Positions 47,658 to 58,496 of a stretch of 64,000 nt of DNA are shown one piece after another. The stretch spans positions 1,133,168 through 1,197,167 of the forward strand of contig NZ_OY764015.1 of NCBI RefSeq assembly GCF_963667775.1. Direction: 5' to 3'. Numbering within the stretch: the first letter of the stretch is position 1; the number at the start of each line of letters is the position of its first letter. Position numbers and translations under genes: made by a program. The DNA is from an uncultured Trichococcus sp. Lineage in GTDB: Bacteria; Bacillota; Bacilli; Lactobacillales; Aerococcaceae. The notes beneath the pieces were generated by a model. That model did not search any database, had not been told where the DNA came from, and saw only the letters and a list, made by a program, of their open reading frames with translations.

Positions 47658-48764
47658 TCAGATTTCTATGCGGATTGAACGTCTTGCGCAGTAATAGCCG
47701 GGTGTCAGCGGCTCTTGCTGCTTACCGTTTAAGGCATCCGCATGGTTTTCATAATAGGTAGCGTACGGCAGCAGTTTCTCGAGAATATTCTCGGCTTGGA
47801 TGGAAATCCAGCCGCCTTTGACCAACAAGCCGTCTTCGACCAGCTCCGGTCCCCAACCCATATTTGCGATTTCCAGACCGAACATGTTCTTTTTGTACAG
47901 ATGACTATCTTCCGGTTCGAACAGGTTGCGGTGCAACTGATTGCCCCAACGGAAAAGCCTGCGGGTCGACGCACCGCAGCAATATTCCCACTCATCGCTG
48001 GACAATAGCCCCATGCCATCCTTCTCCAATTGCTTGCGCATTTCTGCATAAGTGGTCTGGTAAGGCGCGAAAACTGTGTACGAATCCAAATCTTCGTTCT
48101 GCCTCAGAAAGAAATCATCGTTTTGGACCAGATGCGCTGGAAAGTCCGCAAATACCGAGGAGCCGGTGGCGCTCGGCATCAAAGCCTGATGAATAGCCTT
48201 TTCGTGCATGCTGAACCAATCGCTCTGTCCTTCAAATTTTCCATTTATGACTGCATAATTCCCGATTTTCGTCATCCCTACATAATTAGGACTGACCTCC
48301 ACCAACAATGGCGCAATCTCTGTCGTCCGAAGCTGGGACATTTGGCTGTTGACCAACTCTTCTAAATCCTCCAAAGAATGGATCGGTCCAATTTTTTTCT
48401 TCATCCAGTGATCGTCATGCAAAAACTCAGCACCTTGAACCGAAAGCTTCAGGCAGTTTTCGATGGCGAGGTACATCTCTTTCCTGTCTGAGCTGATATC
48501 CAATGGATCCAGCCCGTTGATTCCACTGTCCCACCCTAGTACGGCCTCCTTGTGCCCAGGCACAAAAACGAACGGTGCGCCGTTGATGTCCACTGTAAAC
48601 GTCTCGGTCTTGATTCCACCCATCTGGTAATACGCCGGACGGATATCCGCGACAGACAACAGGGGATTCACAAAATAACGGACAACACTGCTGGCCAGAA
48701 CAAGCTTGTGCTCCATGGGGATATTCTTCCAGTTCGGATTCATCAATTGATCAAATAGTTCCAT
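47658..48764 (-). CDS. Protein with C-terminal FGE/sulfatase-modifying-like domain
   Basis: A cytoplasmic protein of 368 aa starting MELFDQLMNPNW; the frame is open a further 54 codons upstream without a good start. The C-terminal half has the signature of the formylglycine-generating-enzyme (SUMF1) fold: LLSSDEWEYCCGASTRRLFRWGN near residues 250-275, then GGWISIQ and a terminal YYCARRS. In true FGE enzymes paired cysteines lie elsewhere, so catalysis is doubtful. The N-terminal half contains a VDINGAPFVFVPGHKEAVLGWD segment that I cannot place. No sulfatase gene is nearby. Function unknown. Confidence 0.65.
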   Translation of the reverse strand: MELFDQLMNPNWKNIPMEHKLVLASSVVRYFVNPLLSVADIRPAYYQMGGIKTETFTVDINGAPFVFVPGHKEAVLGWDSGINGLDPLDISSDRKEMYLAIENCLKLSVQGAEFLHDDHWMKKKIGPIHSLEDLEELVNSQMSQLRTTEIAPLLVEVSPNYVGMTKIGNYAVINGKFEGQSDWFSMHEKAIHQALMPSATGSSVFADFPAHLVQNDDFFLRQNEDLDSYTVFAPYQTTYAEMRKQLEKDGMGLLSSDEWEYCCGASTRRLFRWGNQLHRNLFEPEDSHLYKKNMFGLEIANMGWGPELVEDGLLVKGGWISIQAENILEKLLPYATYYENHADALNGKQQEPLTPGYYCARRSIRIEI

Positions 48765-48930
48765 GATACCACTCTCTTCTTGTAGCTGTATTGGAAAACC
48801 AGAAACTTGCTTTACTGTCAGTATAGCAGAATATTGAGGCGGCGAGTAGTTTATTTCTTTTACGGAGTCGATCGGCTTTGGTTGCTTTTTGATCGTAGCG
48901 CCTTGCGCTGAATGATTTCCTGGCAACCGA

Positions 48931-48968
48931 AAAGTCCGCAGGCAAACTCTTCATTGCCTGCGGACTTT
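48931..48968 (-). terminator. Terminator of recD2
   Basis: A 15-bp perfect stem (AAAGTCCGCAGGCAA with its complement) and an 8-nt loop lie 7 bp after the recD2 stop. The following T-tract is short. Confidence 0.78.
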
Positions 48969-48975
48969 CCCCGGT

Positions 48976-51450
48976 TTATTTTCCAGTCATGAACATTTCC
49001 GGCGTTACATTTTCCATGCCGATCATCGGATCGATGCTCCCATCGGAAATCTGTTCACTGGTCAAATGGTAGACGGGTACTATTTTTGGAGCTTTTTTAT
49101 CTTCTTTATTTATGCTTGTGGATTCAGCAGCTTCATTTCCGGCGCTTGGAGCCTTCTTTTCCTTGTCCTCGGCAGGATCTGCGGCAGCGAAGACCTTGTC
49201 AGTATTCAGGTTGCGTTCCAATTTTTCATGCAGCATCGTTTTCCGGATATCGCCCGTGCTTACGACAGCCGTTTCGAAAGCTTCGTAATCCCCGCACAAA
49301 ATCAACTTGCTTTTGCTCCTGGTGATGGCTGTATAAAGCAGATTGCGGCGCAGCATCCGCCCGTACTGTTTCACCATCGGCAGAATGACCATCGTAAATT
49401 CGCTGCCCTGCGATTTATGGATGGAACAACAGTAAGCCAAAACAAACTTGTTCCAATTGTTCCGATTGTAGGTGACTTCCACGGTATCGAACAGGATCGT
49501 GATCTGGTCGACCTTCTCTTCCGTTTCCTTGGCGAATTGGATGGCAGTGATTTCACCCATATCCCCGTTAAAGACATTATTTTCCGGTTGGTTCACCAAC
49601 TGAAGCACCTTGTCGCCTACCCGATAGACGACATCAAAAAAAGCGACTTCCCGTCTTTTCTTGTTCCCTTTCGGATTGAAGATCTCCTGCATCATCGTAT
49701 TGATGGCATCAATGCCGGCAGCACCTTTGTACATCGGCGCCAGAATCTGGATATCCTTCGCGGTGAACCCTTTTGACTTCGCTTTTTCGACGACTTGCCG
49801 GATCACCGGTTCAATCTGGTGCGTTTGGCAAGGCAGAAACGAGCGGTCCGCTTGATTGTTCCGAAAATCGCGCGGGAGGATGCCGTTCTTGATTTCGTGC
49901 GCCAACGGGATGATCGATGAATCGCCGGATTGCCTGAATATCTCGTTCAGCTCGACTTGCGGTAACGCTTTGCAGTTCAGAAGATCGAACAACACCTGGC
50001 CTGGACCGACTGACGGCAATTGGTCCTTATCCCCCACAAAAAGCACTTGCATACCCGGCGGAACGGATTTTAAGAGTCGGTGCATCAGCCACGTATCCAC
50101 CATCGAAACTTCGTCGATGATCAACAGCTTGCCTTCCAGCTCTTGCGTATAAAGTTCATCGGATTCCTTTTCCTGGCCGGTCAAGCCCAGCAAGCGATGA
50201 ATCGTGCTGCCGGGCAGACCTGTCGTTTCCTGCATCCGTTTTGCGGCACGTCCTGTCGGAGCGGCAAGCAAAATTGGGAAAAGTCCGTCTTTGTAATCCT
50301 TAGGGTCTTCCGGCAGATCGTTCAATTCGGAGAACATGCGGACAATCCCTTTCAGAACGGTCGTTTTACCGGTACCGGGCCCACCTGTCAGGATGAAGAA
50401 CGGTGAAAGCAAAGCTGCTTTTATCGCTTCGATTTGGGAGGCCCCATAGCGGATCTGCAGATTGGATTGTAGATTCTCGATTTCCAGATCCAAATTCACT
50501 CCCGGATAAGCAATTTTTGTTTTCCGTTTCAGCAGTCTATCGATCGATGATGCGATGCCTTCTTCGGCGAAATAAAGGGACGGGATGGCAAAGCGGCTGT
50601 GATCCTCGACCACTTTCATATCCATGACCATTTCCATCAACGCTTCGATTACCGGTGCATCCTCGATGATGAAGCGCCGGCTTTGTTCAAGCAAGTGGAT
50701 TGTTCGCTCAAGCAAGACGGTCCCATCGACATAGGTATCACCGTTCGACAGGCAAAGTTCCTGCAGCGTCGCTATCAGGCCGCCTTTCAGACGGCTGCTG
50801 TGATCCGGAGCGAAGTTCAACTCCTCCGCCAGCTGATCGGCTTTCTTGAAGCCGATGCCTTCGATATCCTCGAGCAGTCGGTAAGGATTTTCATTTAGGA
50901 CAGTCAGCGTTTCGGTGCGGTAGAAATGAAAGATATTCGCTGCCTGATTATTGGAGAAGCCATAGTTACCCAATGCAATCAGGATCTTCTCGGTTCCTTG
51001 CGTCTGCATCAGTACATCGCGCATCATTTCCCTTTTTTTGGGCGTCATGCCGCTGATGCTTTTCAGAGCTTCCGGGTCATCAAGGATGACGTCGACCGCT
51101 TCCGCGCCAAAAGTCTCCACGATTTTTTCGGCTGTCCGTTTACCGATGCCTGGGAAACGTTCCCCCGACAAGAATGCAATCAAGCCGTTCTTGGAGGTGG
51201 GTTTTTCCTGCTGATAGGAAGTGGCTTGGAATTGGACACCGTATCTTGGGTGCTCCACGACCTCACCGAAAAAGCGATAAGCTGTATCTTCGGTTATCTG
51301 GCCGAAGCTTCCCGTCACAACAATTTCATCCTGCTTTTGCGGGAGATTCGATTCATTGACTGAAATCAGCATGACTTTGTAGAAATTACTCGCGTTTTCA
51401 AAGAAAATCGCTTTGATTTCTCCGACGATATAGCCTTGTTCTGTATCCAT
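48976..51450 (-). CDS. recD2: ATP-dependent DNA helicase RecD2
   Basis: A 5'-3' superfamily 1B helicase of 824 aa that works without RecBC and acts in DNA repair and mismatch tolerance. The long N-terminal extension contains an OB-like part and helix-hairpin-helix repeats (FPGIGKRTAEKIVETFG, IEGIGFKKADQLA). The motor follows, with Walker A GGPGTGKTT near residue 357, LIIDEVSMVD and a C-terminal YTAITRSKSKL motif. The C-terminal tail of about 70 residues is low in complexity and lysine-rich. It is a single-gene unit between two terminators. Confidence 0.95.
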   Translation of the reverse strand: MDTEQGYIVGEIKAIFFENASNFYKVMLISVNESNLPQKQDEIVVTGSFGQITEDTAYRFFGEVVEHPRYGVQFQATSYQQEKPTSKNGLIAFLSGERFPGIGKRTAEKIVETFGAEAVDVILDDPEALKSISGMTPKKREMMRDVLMQTQGTEKILIALGNYGFSNNQAANIFHFYRTETLTVLNENPYRLLEDIEGIGFKKADQLAEELNFAPDHSSRLKGGLIATLQELCLSNGDTYVDGTVLLERTIHLLEQSRRFIIEDAPVIEALMEMVMDMKVVEDHSRFAIPSLYFAEEGIASSIDRLLKRKTKIAYPGVNLDLEIENLQSNLQIRYGASQIEAIKAALLSPFFILTGGPGTGKTTVLKGIVRMFSELNDLPEDPKDYKDGLFPILLAAPTGRAAKRMQETTGLPGSTIHRLLGLTGQEKESDELYTQELEGKLLIIDEVSMVDTWLMHRLLKSVPPGMQVLFVGDKDQLPSVGPGQVLFDLLNCKALPQVELNEIFRQSGDSSIIPLAHEIKNGILPRDFRNNQADRSFLPCQTHQIEPVIRQVVEKAKSKGFTAKDIQILAPMYKGAAGIDAINTMMQEIFNPKGNKKRREVAFFDVVYRVGDKVLQLVNQPENNVFNGDMGEITAIQFAKETEEKVDQITILFDTVEVTYNRNNWNKFVLAYCCSIHKSQGSEFTMVILPMVKQYGRMLRRNLLYTAITRSKSKLILCGDYEAFETAVVSTGDIRKTMLHEKLERNLNTDKVFAAADPAEDKEKKAPSAGNEAAESTSINKEDKKAPKIVPVYHLTSEQISDGSIDPMIGMENVTPEMFMTGK

Positions 51451-51536
51451 CCGGATGATCCCCTCCCTTTTTTAAAATATTCAGATTTGTAACAAGATTC
51501 CTTAAGAACGATACCACAATTCGCGCCCAAATTAAA

Positions 51537-51564
51537 GAGAGGCCGGAGAAAAAACCGGCCTCTC
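51537..51564 (-). terminator. Terminator of mnmA
   Basis: A 10-bp GC-rich stem (GAGAGGCCGG with CCGGCCTCTC) and an 8-nt loop are followed on the minus strand by TTTAATTTGG. Confidence 0.85.
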
Positions 51565-51573
51565 ACTTATTGT

Positions 51574-53428
<1,855 letters not shown>

Positions 53429-53545
53429 CCTGTCACTTCCGATCTTCTGAAATTGATTGCCGTTGCATGAAAATCTTTCACAAAAAAGCAAATAAAGCAG
53501 AAAACCCAGGAAGGAATTCTGCTTCGTCATTAGGGAAACTGTCGT

Positions 53546-54838
53546 TCAGACCGTATAAGGCTTCGCATCCAAATTCAGGGTTGCCAAAGCTTGTTCGATG
53601 TCTTCGATGATGTCATCCACGTTTTCAAGTCCTACCGAGAAACGGATCAGGCCCGGCGTGATGCCTGCTGCCGCCAACTGTTCGTCGGTCAGCTGCCTGT
53701 GTGTCGAGCTTGCCGGATGGAGCACGCAAGTCCGGATGTCGGCCACATGGACTTCATTGGACGCCAACTTCAGACTGTCCATGAATTTGATGGCATTTTC
53801 TCTGCTGCCTTCGATCGACAGCGAAATGACGCCGCATGTTCCGAGCGGCAGATATTTGTTTGCCAATTCATGGTATTTGTCCCCTTCTAAGCCCGGATAA
53901 TTCACAAATTCGACTTTTTCGGATTTTTTGAAATATTCGGCGACTTTCAGGGCATTGCTGCAGTGTCTGTCCATCCGCACGGGCAGCGTTTCAAGCCCCA
54001 GGTTCAGTAAGAAGGCGGCATTGGCTGTCGGGTAAGCACCCATGTCCCTCATCATCTGTACCCGTGCTTTTGTGATGTACGCAGCGTTCTCGAAGCTTTC
54101 CGTATAGACGATGCCGTGATAGGACTCATCCGGTTCAGTGAATTCGGGGAAATTGCCGTTTTTCCAGTCAAAATTGCCGCTGTCGACAATGACCCCGCCC
54201 ATCTGCACCGCGTGGCCATCCATGTATTTCGAAGTGGAATGGACCACGATGTCGGCCCCAAACTCGAACGGTCGGCAAAGGTACGGCGTCGGGAACGTAT
54301 TGTCCACGATCAAAGGCACGTTGTTTTTGTGCGCGATCGCTGCCCATTTTTCGATATCCAGAACGGATAAAGCCGGGTTTGCGATGGTTTCGCCGAATAC
54401 TGCTTTTGTGTTCGGTCTGAACATTTTTTGGATTTCTTCCTCAGGCAGTTCTTGATCGACAAAAGTGCATTCGATCCCGAAACGCTTCAAGGTTACGGCA
54501 AACAGATTGATGGTCCCGCCATAGATGGAGGCGGTGCTGATGAAATGATCGCCTTCCTTCAGGATGTTCATCAAGCTGATCATGGTGGCTGCCTGTCCGG
54601 AAGTTGTGCATAAAGCCCCCACGCCGCCCTCCATCGCTGCAATTTTCTCTTCCACGGCTGCAACTGTAGGATTGGAGATGCGCGAATACATATGTCCGGC
54701 AGCCGTCAAATCGAATAATTTTCCGATATGCTCCGTAGAGTCATATCTGTAGGTCGTGCTTTGGTAAATCGGCAGCGCACTTGGCTCGCCGTTCCCTGGA
54801 TGATACCCTTCGTGTAAACATTGTGTTTCAATTCTCAT
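53546..54838 (-). CDS. metY: O-acetylhomoserine sulfhydrylase (Cys/Met metabolism PLP enzyme)
   Basis: A PLP enzyme of 430 aa, the length of O-acetylhomoserine aminocarboxypropyltransferases rather than the shorter cystathionine synthases. It starts RIETQCLHEGYHPGNGEPS and has TYRYDSTEHIGKLF, YSRISNPT at 51-58, and the cofactor lysine K204 in VVHSTSKYMDGH. The probable reaction is O-acetylhomoserine plus sulfide to homocysteine. AGGAGG lies just before the ATG. It stands alone; no SAM riboswitch or T-box is seen in its short upstream gap. Confidence 0.9.
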   Translation of the reverse strand: MRIETQCLHEGYHPGNGEPSALPIYQSTTYRYDSTEHIGKLFDLTAAGHMYSRISNPTVAAVEEKIAAMEGGVGALCTTSGQAATMISLMNILKEGDHFISTASIYGGTINLFAVTLKRFGIECTFVDQELPEEEIQKMFRPNTKAVFGETIANPALSVLDIEKWAAIAHKNNVPLIVDNTFPTPYLCRPFEFGADIVVHSTSKYMDGHAVQMGGVIVDSGNFDWKNGNFPEFTEPDESYHGIVYTESFENAAYITKARVQMMRDMGAYPTANAAFLLNLGLETLPVRMDRHCSNALKVAEYFKKSEKVEFVNYPGLEGDKYHELANKYLPLGTCGVISLSIEGSRENAIKFMDSLKLASNEVHVADIRTCVLHPASSTHRQLTDEQLAAAGITPGLIRFSVGLENVDDIIEDIEQALATLNLDAKPYTV

Positions 54839-54974
54839 TATTGGACCTCCTCATTAAGATAACGCTCATAATCTCATGTATATTTAACATTTTACCACAA
54901 TTCCGAAAGGCTATGTGTAGATATTCAAGCTTGATTGAAAGATCTTTCAGGAACAACCTTCGTCCTTTACTGAA

Positions 54975-55001
54975 CAAAAAAAGACAGAGATTATCTGTCT
55001 T
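54975..55001 (-). terminator. Terminator of xpt
   Basis: An 8-bp stem (AAGACAGA with TCTGTCTT) and a 5-nt loop are followed on the minus strand by seven T. Confidence 0.82.
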
Positions 55002-55010
55002 CCTGCCTTG

Positions 55011-55598
<588 letters not shown>

Positions 55599-55623
55599 CT
55601 AATCACATTTCTTTTTATCTATC

Positions 55624-55644
55624 AGCCGATAGCTACGATCGGCT
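55624..55644 (-). other. Small hairpin in the xpt leader
   Basis: AGCCGAT and ATCGGCT form a 7-bp stem with a 7-nt loop, about 35 bp before the xpt start codon and outside the ribosome-binding site. Its role is unknown. It is not a purine riboswitch. Confidence 0.4.
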
Positions 55645-55679
55645 TGAATGACTTGTTTTAAATAACAAATGACAGTAAA

Positions 55680-55708
55680 ACAATACAGATAATCTTCGCT
55701 TTTGTCAA
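55680..55708 (-). promoter_or_regulatory. Predicted xpt promoter
   Basis: TTGACA (55703-55708), a 17-bp spacer and TATTGT (55680-55685) on the minus strand give a leader of about 85 nt. Confidence 0.65.
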
Positions 55709-55793
55709 CTACACAAAAGCCTTAACTCCTTTCAGTCCATACATAAATCCGGGAAAACGAACAAATCTTCATTCGGACTGCATTTTATCCGCA

Positions 55794-55840
55794 GATGAAA
55801 AAAATGAGAAGGATCCGGCATTGCGGATCCTTCTCATTTT
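55794..55840 (-). terminator. Terminator of the formate/nitrite channel gene
   Basis: AAAATGAGAAGGATCC pairs perfectly with GGATCCTTCTCATTTT across an 8-nt loop, with T-tracts on both strands. Confidence 0.92.
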
Positions 55841-55870
55841 TAGAGGTACCCTGTCGGGCAACTATAGTTT

Positions 55871-56674
55871 TTAGTCTACGTATACTTCGGAACCTTTGTT
55901 CATCCATGCGTAAAGCAAGCCGATGATCAATCCACCGCCGATGTAATTTCCGATCATAGCAAAGAACCAGTTCGTCAACACGCTGCCGACCGTCATCCCG
56001 GGAAGTGCACCACCGTATGCGAAAAACGCAAGGCTGAAGGAAGAGAAGTTGGCGATAACGTGCTCAAAGCCCAAAAATGCAAAGATGAAAATGATGAAAA
56101 TGGTCGAGAATAGTTTGCCGGCATCATCCTTCATATGGGCGCTCACAAATACTGTCGTATTCACGATGATATTTGCGAAGATACCTTCGGCTACCATCTG
56201 GACAGGTGTTTTGAGCAATTTCCCTTCAACTGCATGGAACAGGAAATGCTCAGCCGGTAAATCTTGAAAAATATTAGTGAATGACATAATGAATGATGCG
56301 ATTGCACCTCCGATAAGGTTGAAGAGGATACAAGCGAATAAAATGGCTAAAGCTCTTTTTGGTGCCAACACCTTGCGGTATGTAGCCGCCGTCATGTACA
56401 TCATATTGGATGTACCCAATTCTGTATTCATGTAGTTGATCATGACCAAAGACCATGCAAACATGAACGAGTAGAAAAATTTCCCGCTTCCGGGCAGCAT
56501 GTGTTCTGCTTTTTCAGCGACCATAACAGCGATTGATGTACCCAATGTCAAAAACATACCAGCAAGCATACATCTGATGAAATATTTTACTTGTGAAGTC
56601 TCAAATAAATCTGACTTCTTTAGGGCGCTTTTATCAACTGTAGTCATGGCTGCGCCTTGATATTTTTGTTCCAC
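55871..56674 (-). CDS. Formate/nitrite transporter family channel
   Basis: A pentameric FNT-family channel for small anions such as formate, nitrite or hydrosulfide. It has six transmembrane helices in about 267 aa and the family features LAGMFLTLGTSIAV, NYMNTELGTSNMMYMTAATYRK in the central re-entrant region and ANFSSFSLAFFAYG. The start is uncertain: ATG 56722 lacks a site and ATG 56683 abuts GGGAG, while GTG 56674 is 9 bases after GGGAG and is chosen. The gene is monocistronic. Formate export in a mixed-acid fermenter is the likeliest role (inference). Confidence 0.88.
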   Translation of the reverse strand: MEQKYQGAAMTTVDKSALKKSDLFETSQVKYFIRCMLAGMFLTLGTSIAVMVAEKAEHMLPGSGKFFYSFMFAWSLVMINYMNTELGTSNMMYMTAATYRKVLAPKRALAILFACILFNLIGGAIASFIMSFTNIFQDLPAEHFLFHAVEGKLLKTPVQMVAEGIFANIIVNTTVFVSAHMKDDAGKLFSTIFIIFIFAFLGFEHVIANFSSFSLAFFAYGGALPGMTVGSVLTNWFFAMIGNYIGGGLIIGLLYAWMNKGSEVYVD

Positions 56675-56763
56675 TTTCTTCATCTCCCGAATTGTTTGTG
56701 CGATTCTGGATAAGTATATCATATTTCATAGGAAATGGAATGAAAAAAATAGTGTTTTATATA

Positions 56764-56809
56764 ATTATATTAATGCACTTATAGTGTACATCGTGTTTTT
56801 TTAGTGCAC
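56764..56809 (-). promoter_or_regulatory. Candidate promoter and repeats upstream of the FNT gene
   Basis: A TATAAT box (56764-56769, minus strand) has no good -35 partner. Instead AGTGTAC (56783-56789) and AGTGCAC (56803-56809) repeat 20 bp apart, upstream of it, where an activator could bind. Confidence 0.4.
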
Positions 56810-56847
56810 ATGGATCCAAACGGGTTTTTGTTTTTTTATTTTGTTGC

Positions 56848-56890
56848 AAAAAAAGACCGGCCGTAAGAATTTCTCTTACAGAACCGGCCC
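56848..56890 (-). terminator. Terminator of the iscS-DUF1831 operon
   Basis: CCGG pairs with CCGG around an inner GTAAGA/TCTTAC stem. A run of T follows on the minus strand. Confidence 0.8.
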
Positions 56891-56921
56891 ATAGTGTTTA
56901 TCTGACTCTAAAATGGATTGA

Positions 56922-57269
56922 TCACTCTGCGGCTTCAGTCAAGACACCGTTTTCGATTAGGCTGTCCAAAATATATTCCAACTGCTCTCTAGCAGCCGAC
57001 ATGGTTTCCTTGCCGTAGACATCCACTGTCTGCAACCCGTTGCTGGTCGTCGTGGAAACTTTGAATGTTTTCAGATCGGCAGCGACGACAATTTTCACTT
57101 TGATCCCTTGCTTATGCAGCACGCTGCTGTCCAAATCACGGACCAGTTGGAAATTTCCGTTTTTGGTTTCTTCAAAGCCATTGTCGCGCAAAGTGTATCG
57201 CTTCACCTGTTCATTCAATTGAAAGGTTTTGTCGGATCCTTTTAAAGATACATTTTTATCGAATGCCAT
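56922..57269 (-). CDS. DUF1831 family protein
   Basis: A small cytoplasmic protein of 115 aa found mostly in Lactobacillales, function unknown. It is recognised by MAFDKNVSLKGSDKTFQLNE, the YTLRDNGFEETKNGNFQLVR core and a helical C-terminal part (AREQLEYILDSLIENGVL). It has no cysteines and no membrane segment. It follows the cysteine desulfurase gene by 54 bp in a recurrent pairing, which hints at a role in sulfur transfer, as a partner or stabiliser (inference). Confidence 0.85.
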   Translation of the reverse strand: MAFDKNVSLKGSDKTFQLNEQVKRYTLRDNGFEETKNGNFQLVRDLDSSVLHKQGIKVKIVVAADLKTFKVSTTTSNGLQTVDVYGKETMSAAREQLEYILDSLIENGVLTEAAE

Positions 57270-57323
57270 ATGCAGTCCTCCAAGATAACGTTTTCTCTAT
57301 CATAACATACTTTTTTTCTTTGT

Positions 57324-58466
57324 TCAGCCGTTCTTGTACTGCTTATTGTGTATGTTTTGCAACAATGCGATCAACGTTTCCACCTCGTCGGTTGTGTTAT
57401 CCGGTCCAAAAGAAAGGCGCAGGGATTCCGATGCGCGCGGATTATCCTTTCCGTACATCGCTTCCAATACGTGACTCGGTTCAAGGCTACCGGCTGTACA
57501 GGCTGATCCGGCAGACAGCATGATCCCTTTGAGATCGCACTGGATCAGCATTTTGTCGGCACGCATACCCGGCAACCAGACGTTCAAGATGTGCGGAACC
57601 CCTTCCGGATAGATACCGTTACATTCAAACGGAACGCCGATCTTTTCAAGTCCATTCAGGAAATAAACGCCCAGCTCACGCTTTTTGCGGTTGTTTTCTT
57701 TGCGTTCTGCTTCCATCAGAGTTACTGCCTCAGCAAACCCCTTTATGTAGGGCGTATTTTCCGTACCACCGCGGTGGTCGTTTTCTTGGCTCCCGCCATG
57801 GATGAAATTAGGAAGATGCAGGCTATTTTTACGGTATAAAAATCCTATTCCTTTGGGACCATTGATTTTGTGAGCGGAAACGGACAACAGATCGATATGC
57901 TGTTGTCCGACATCAATCTGCTCACTGCCATATGCTTGAACCGCATCGGTATGGAACAGGATATTCCTCTCGGCCAAATGCGCACCGATTTCAGCAATCG
58001 GATTGATGCTGCCCACCTCGTTGTTGGCATACATCAATGAGACCAGGATTGTATCCTCCCGAATCGCATCCTTCAAGGATTGCACCGTCACTTTTCCGGT
58101 GTCATCCACCGGCAGAAAGGTCACCTCAAAACCTAATGTCTCCAGATAGTGCATCGGATGCAGGACTGCGTGGTGTTCTGCTGCAGAAGTGATCAGGTGC
58201 TTGCCTTTCCCTCTCAAAGCCAACGCAGTCGGTATGATTGCGGTATTGTTGGATTCAGTACCGCAGCTTGTGATGATGATATCAGCCGGATCCGCTTTGA
58301 TGGATGACGCAAAAATTCTGCGGGCTTGGTCGATATGCTGTCTTGTTCGCCTTCCAAGCGCATAGGTGCTGGAAGGATTCCCGTAATCTTCAATAAGCGA
58401 ATCCTGAATGACTGCCACAACTTCAGGTCGCACCGGCGTAGTAGCGGCATGGTCGAAATAAATCAA
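57324..58466 (-). CDS. Cysteine desulfurase (NifS/IscS type)
   Basis: A PLP enzyme of 380 aa that takes sulfur from cysteine and passes it as a persulfide. The cofactor lysine is K200 in SVSAHKINGPKG. The catalytic cysteine is C323 in LSAGSACTAGSLEPSHVL. The start YFDHAATTPVRPEV and the CGTESNN motif are typical. Without an iscU neighbour, and with mnmA in the same region, its main duty is probably tRNA thiolation rather than Fe-S assembly (inference). It is the first gene of the pair with DUF1831. Confidence 0.94.
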   Translation of the reverse strand: MIYFDHAATTPVRPEVVAVIQDSLIEDYGNPSSTYALGRRTRQHIDQARRIFASSIKADPADIIITSCGTESNNTAIIPTALALRGKGKHLITSAAEHHAVLHPMHYLETLGFEVTFLPVDDTGKVTVQSLKDAIREDTILVSLMYANNEVGSINPIAEIGAHLAERNILFHTDAVQAYGSEQIDVGQQHIDLLSVSAHKINGPKGIGFLYRKNSLHLPNFIHGGSQENDHRGGTENTPYIKGFAEAVTLMEAERKENNRKKRELGVYFLNGLEKIGVPFECNGIYPEGVPHILNVWLPGMRADKMLIQCDLKGIMLSAGSACTAGSLEPSHVLEAMYGKDNPRASESLRLSFGPDNTTDEVETLIALLQNIHNKQYKNG

Positions 58467-58496
58467 TTTGTTACCTTCTTTCTTTCACTTGACTTT

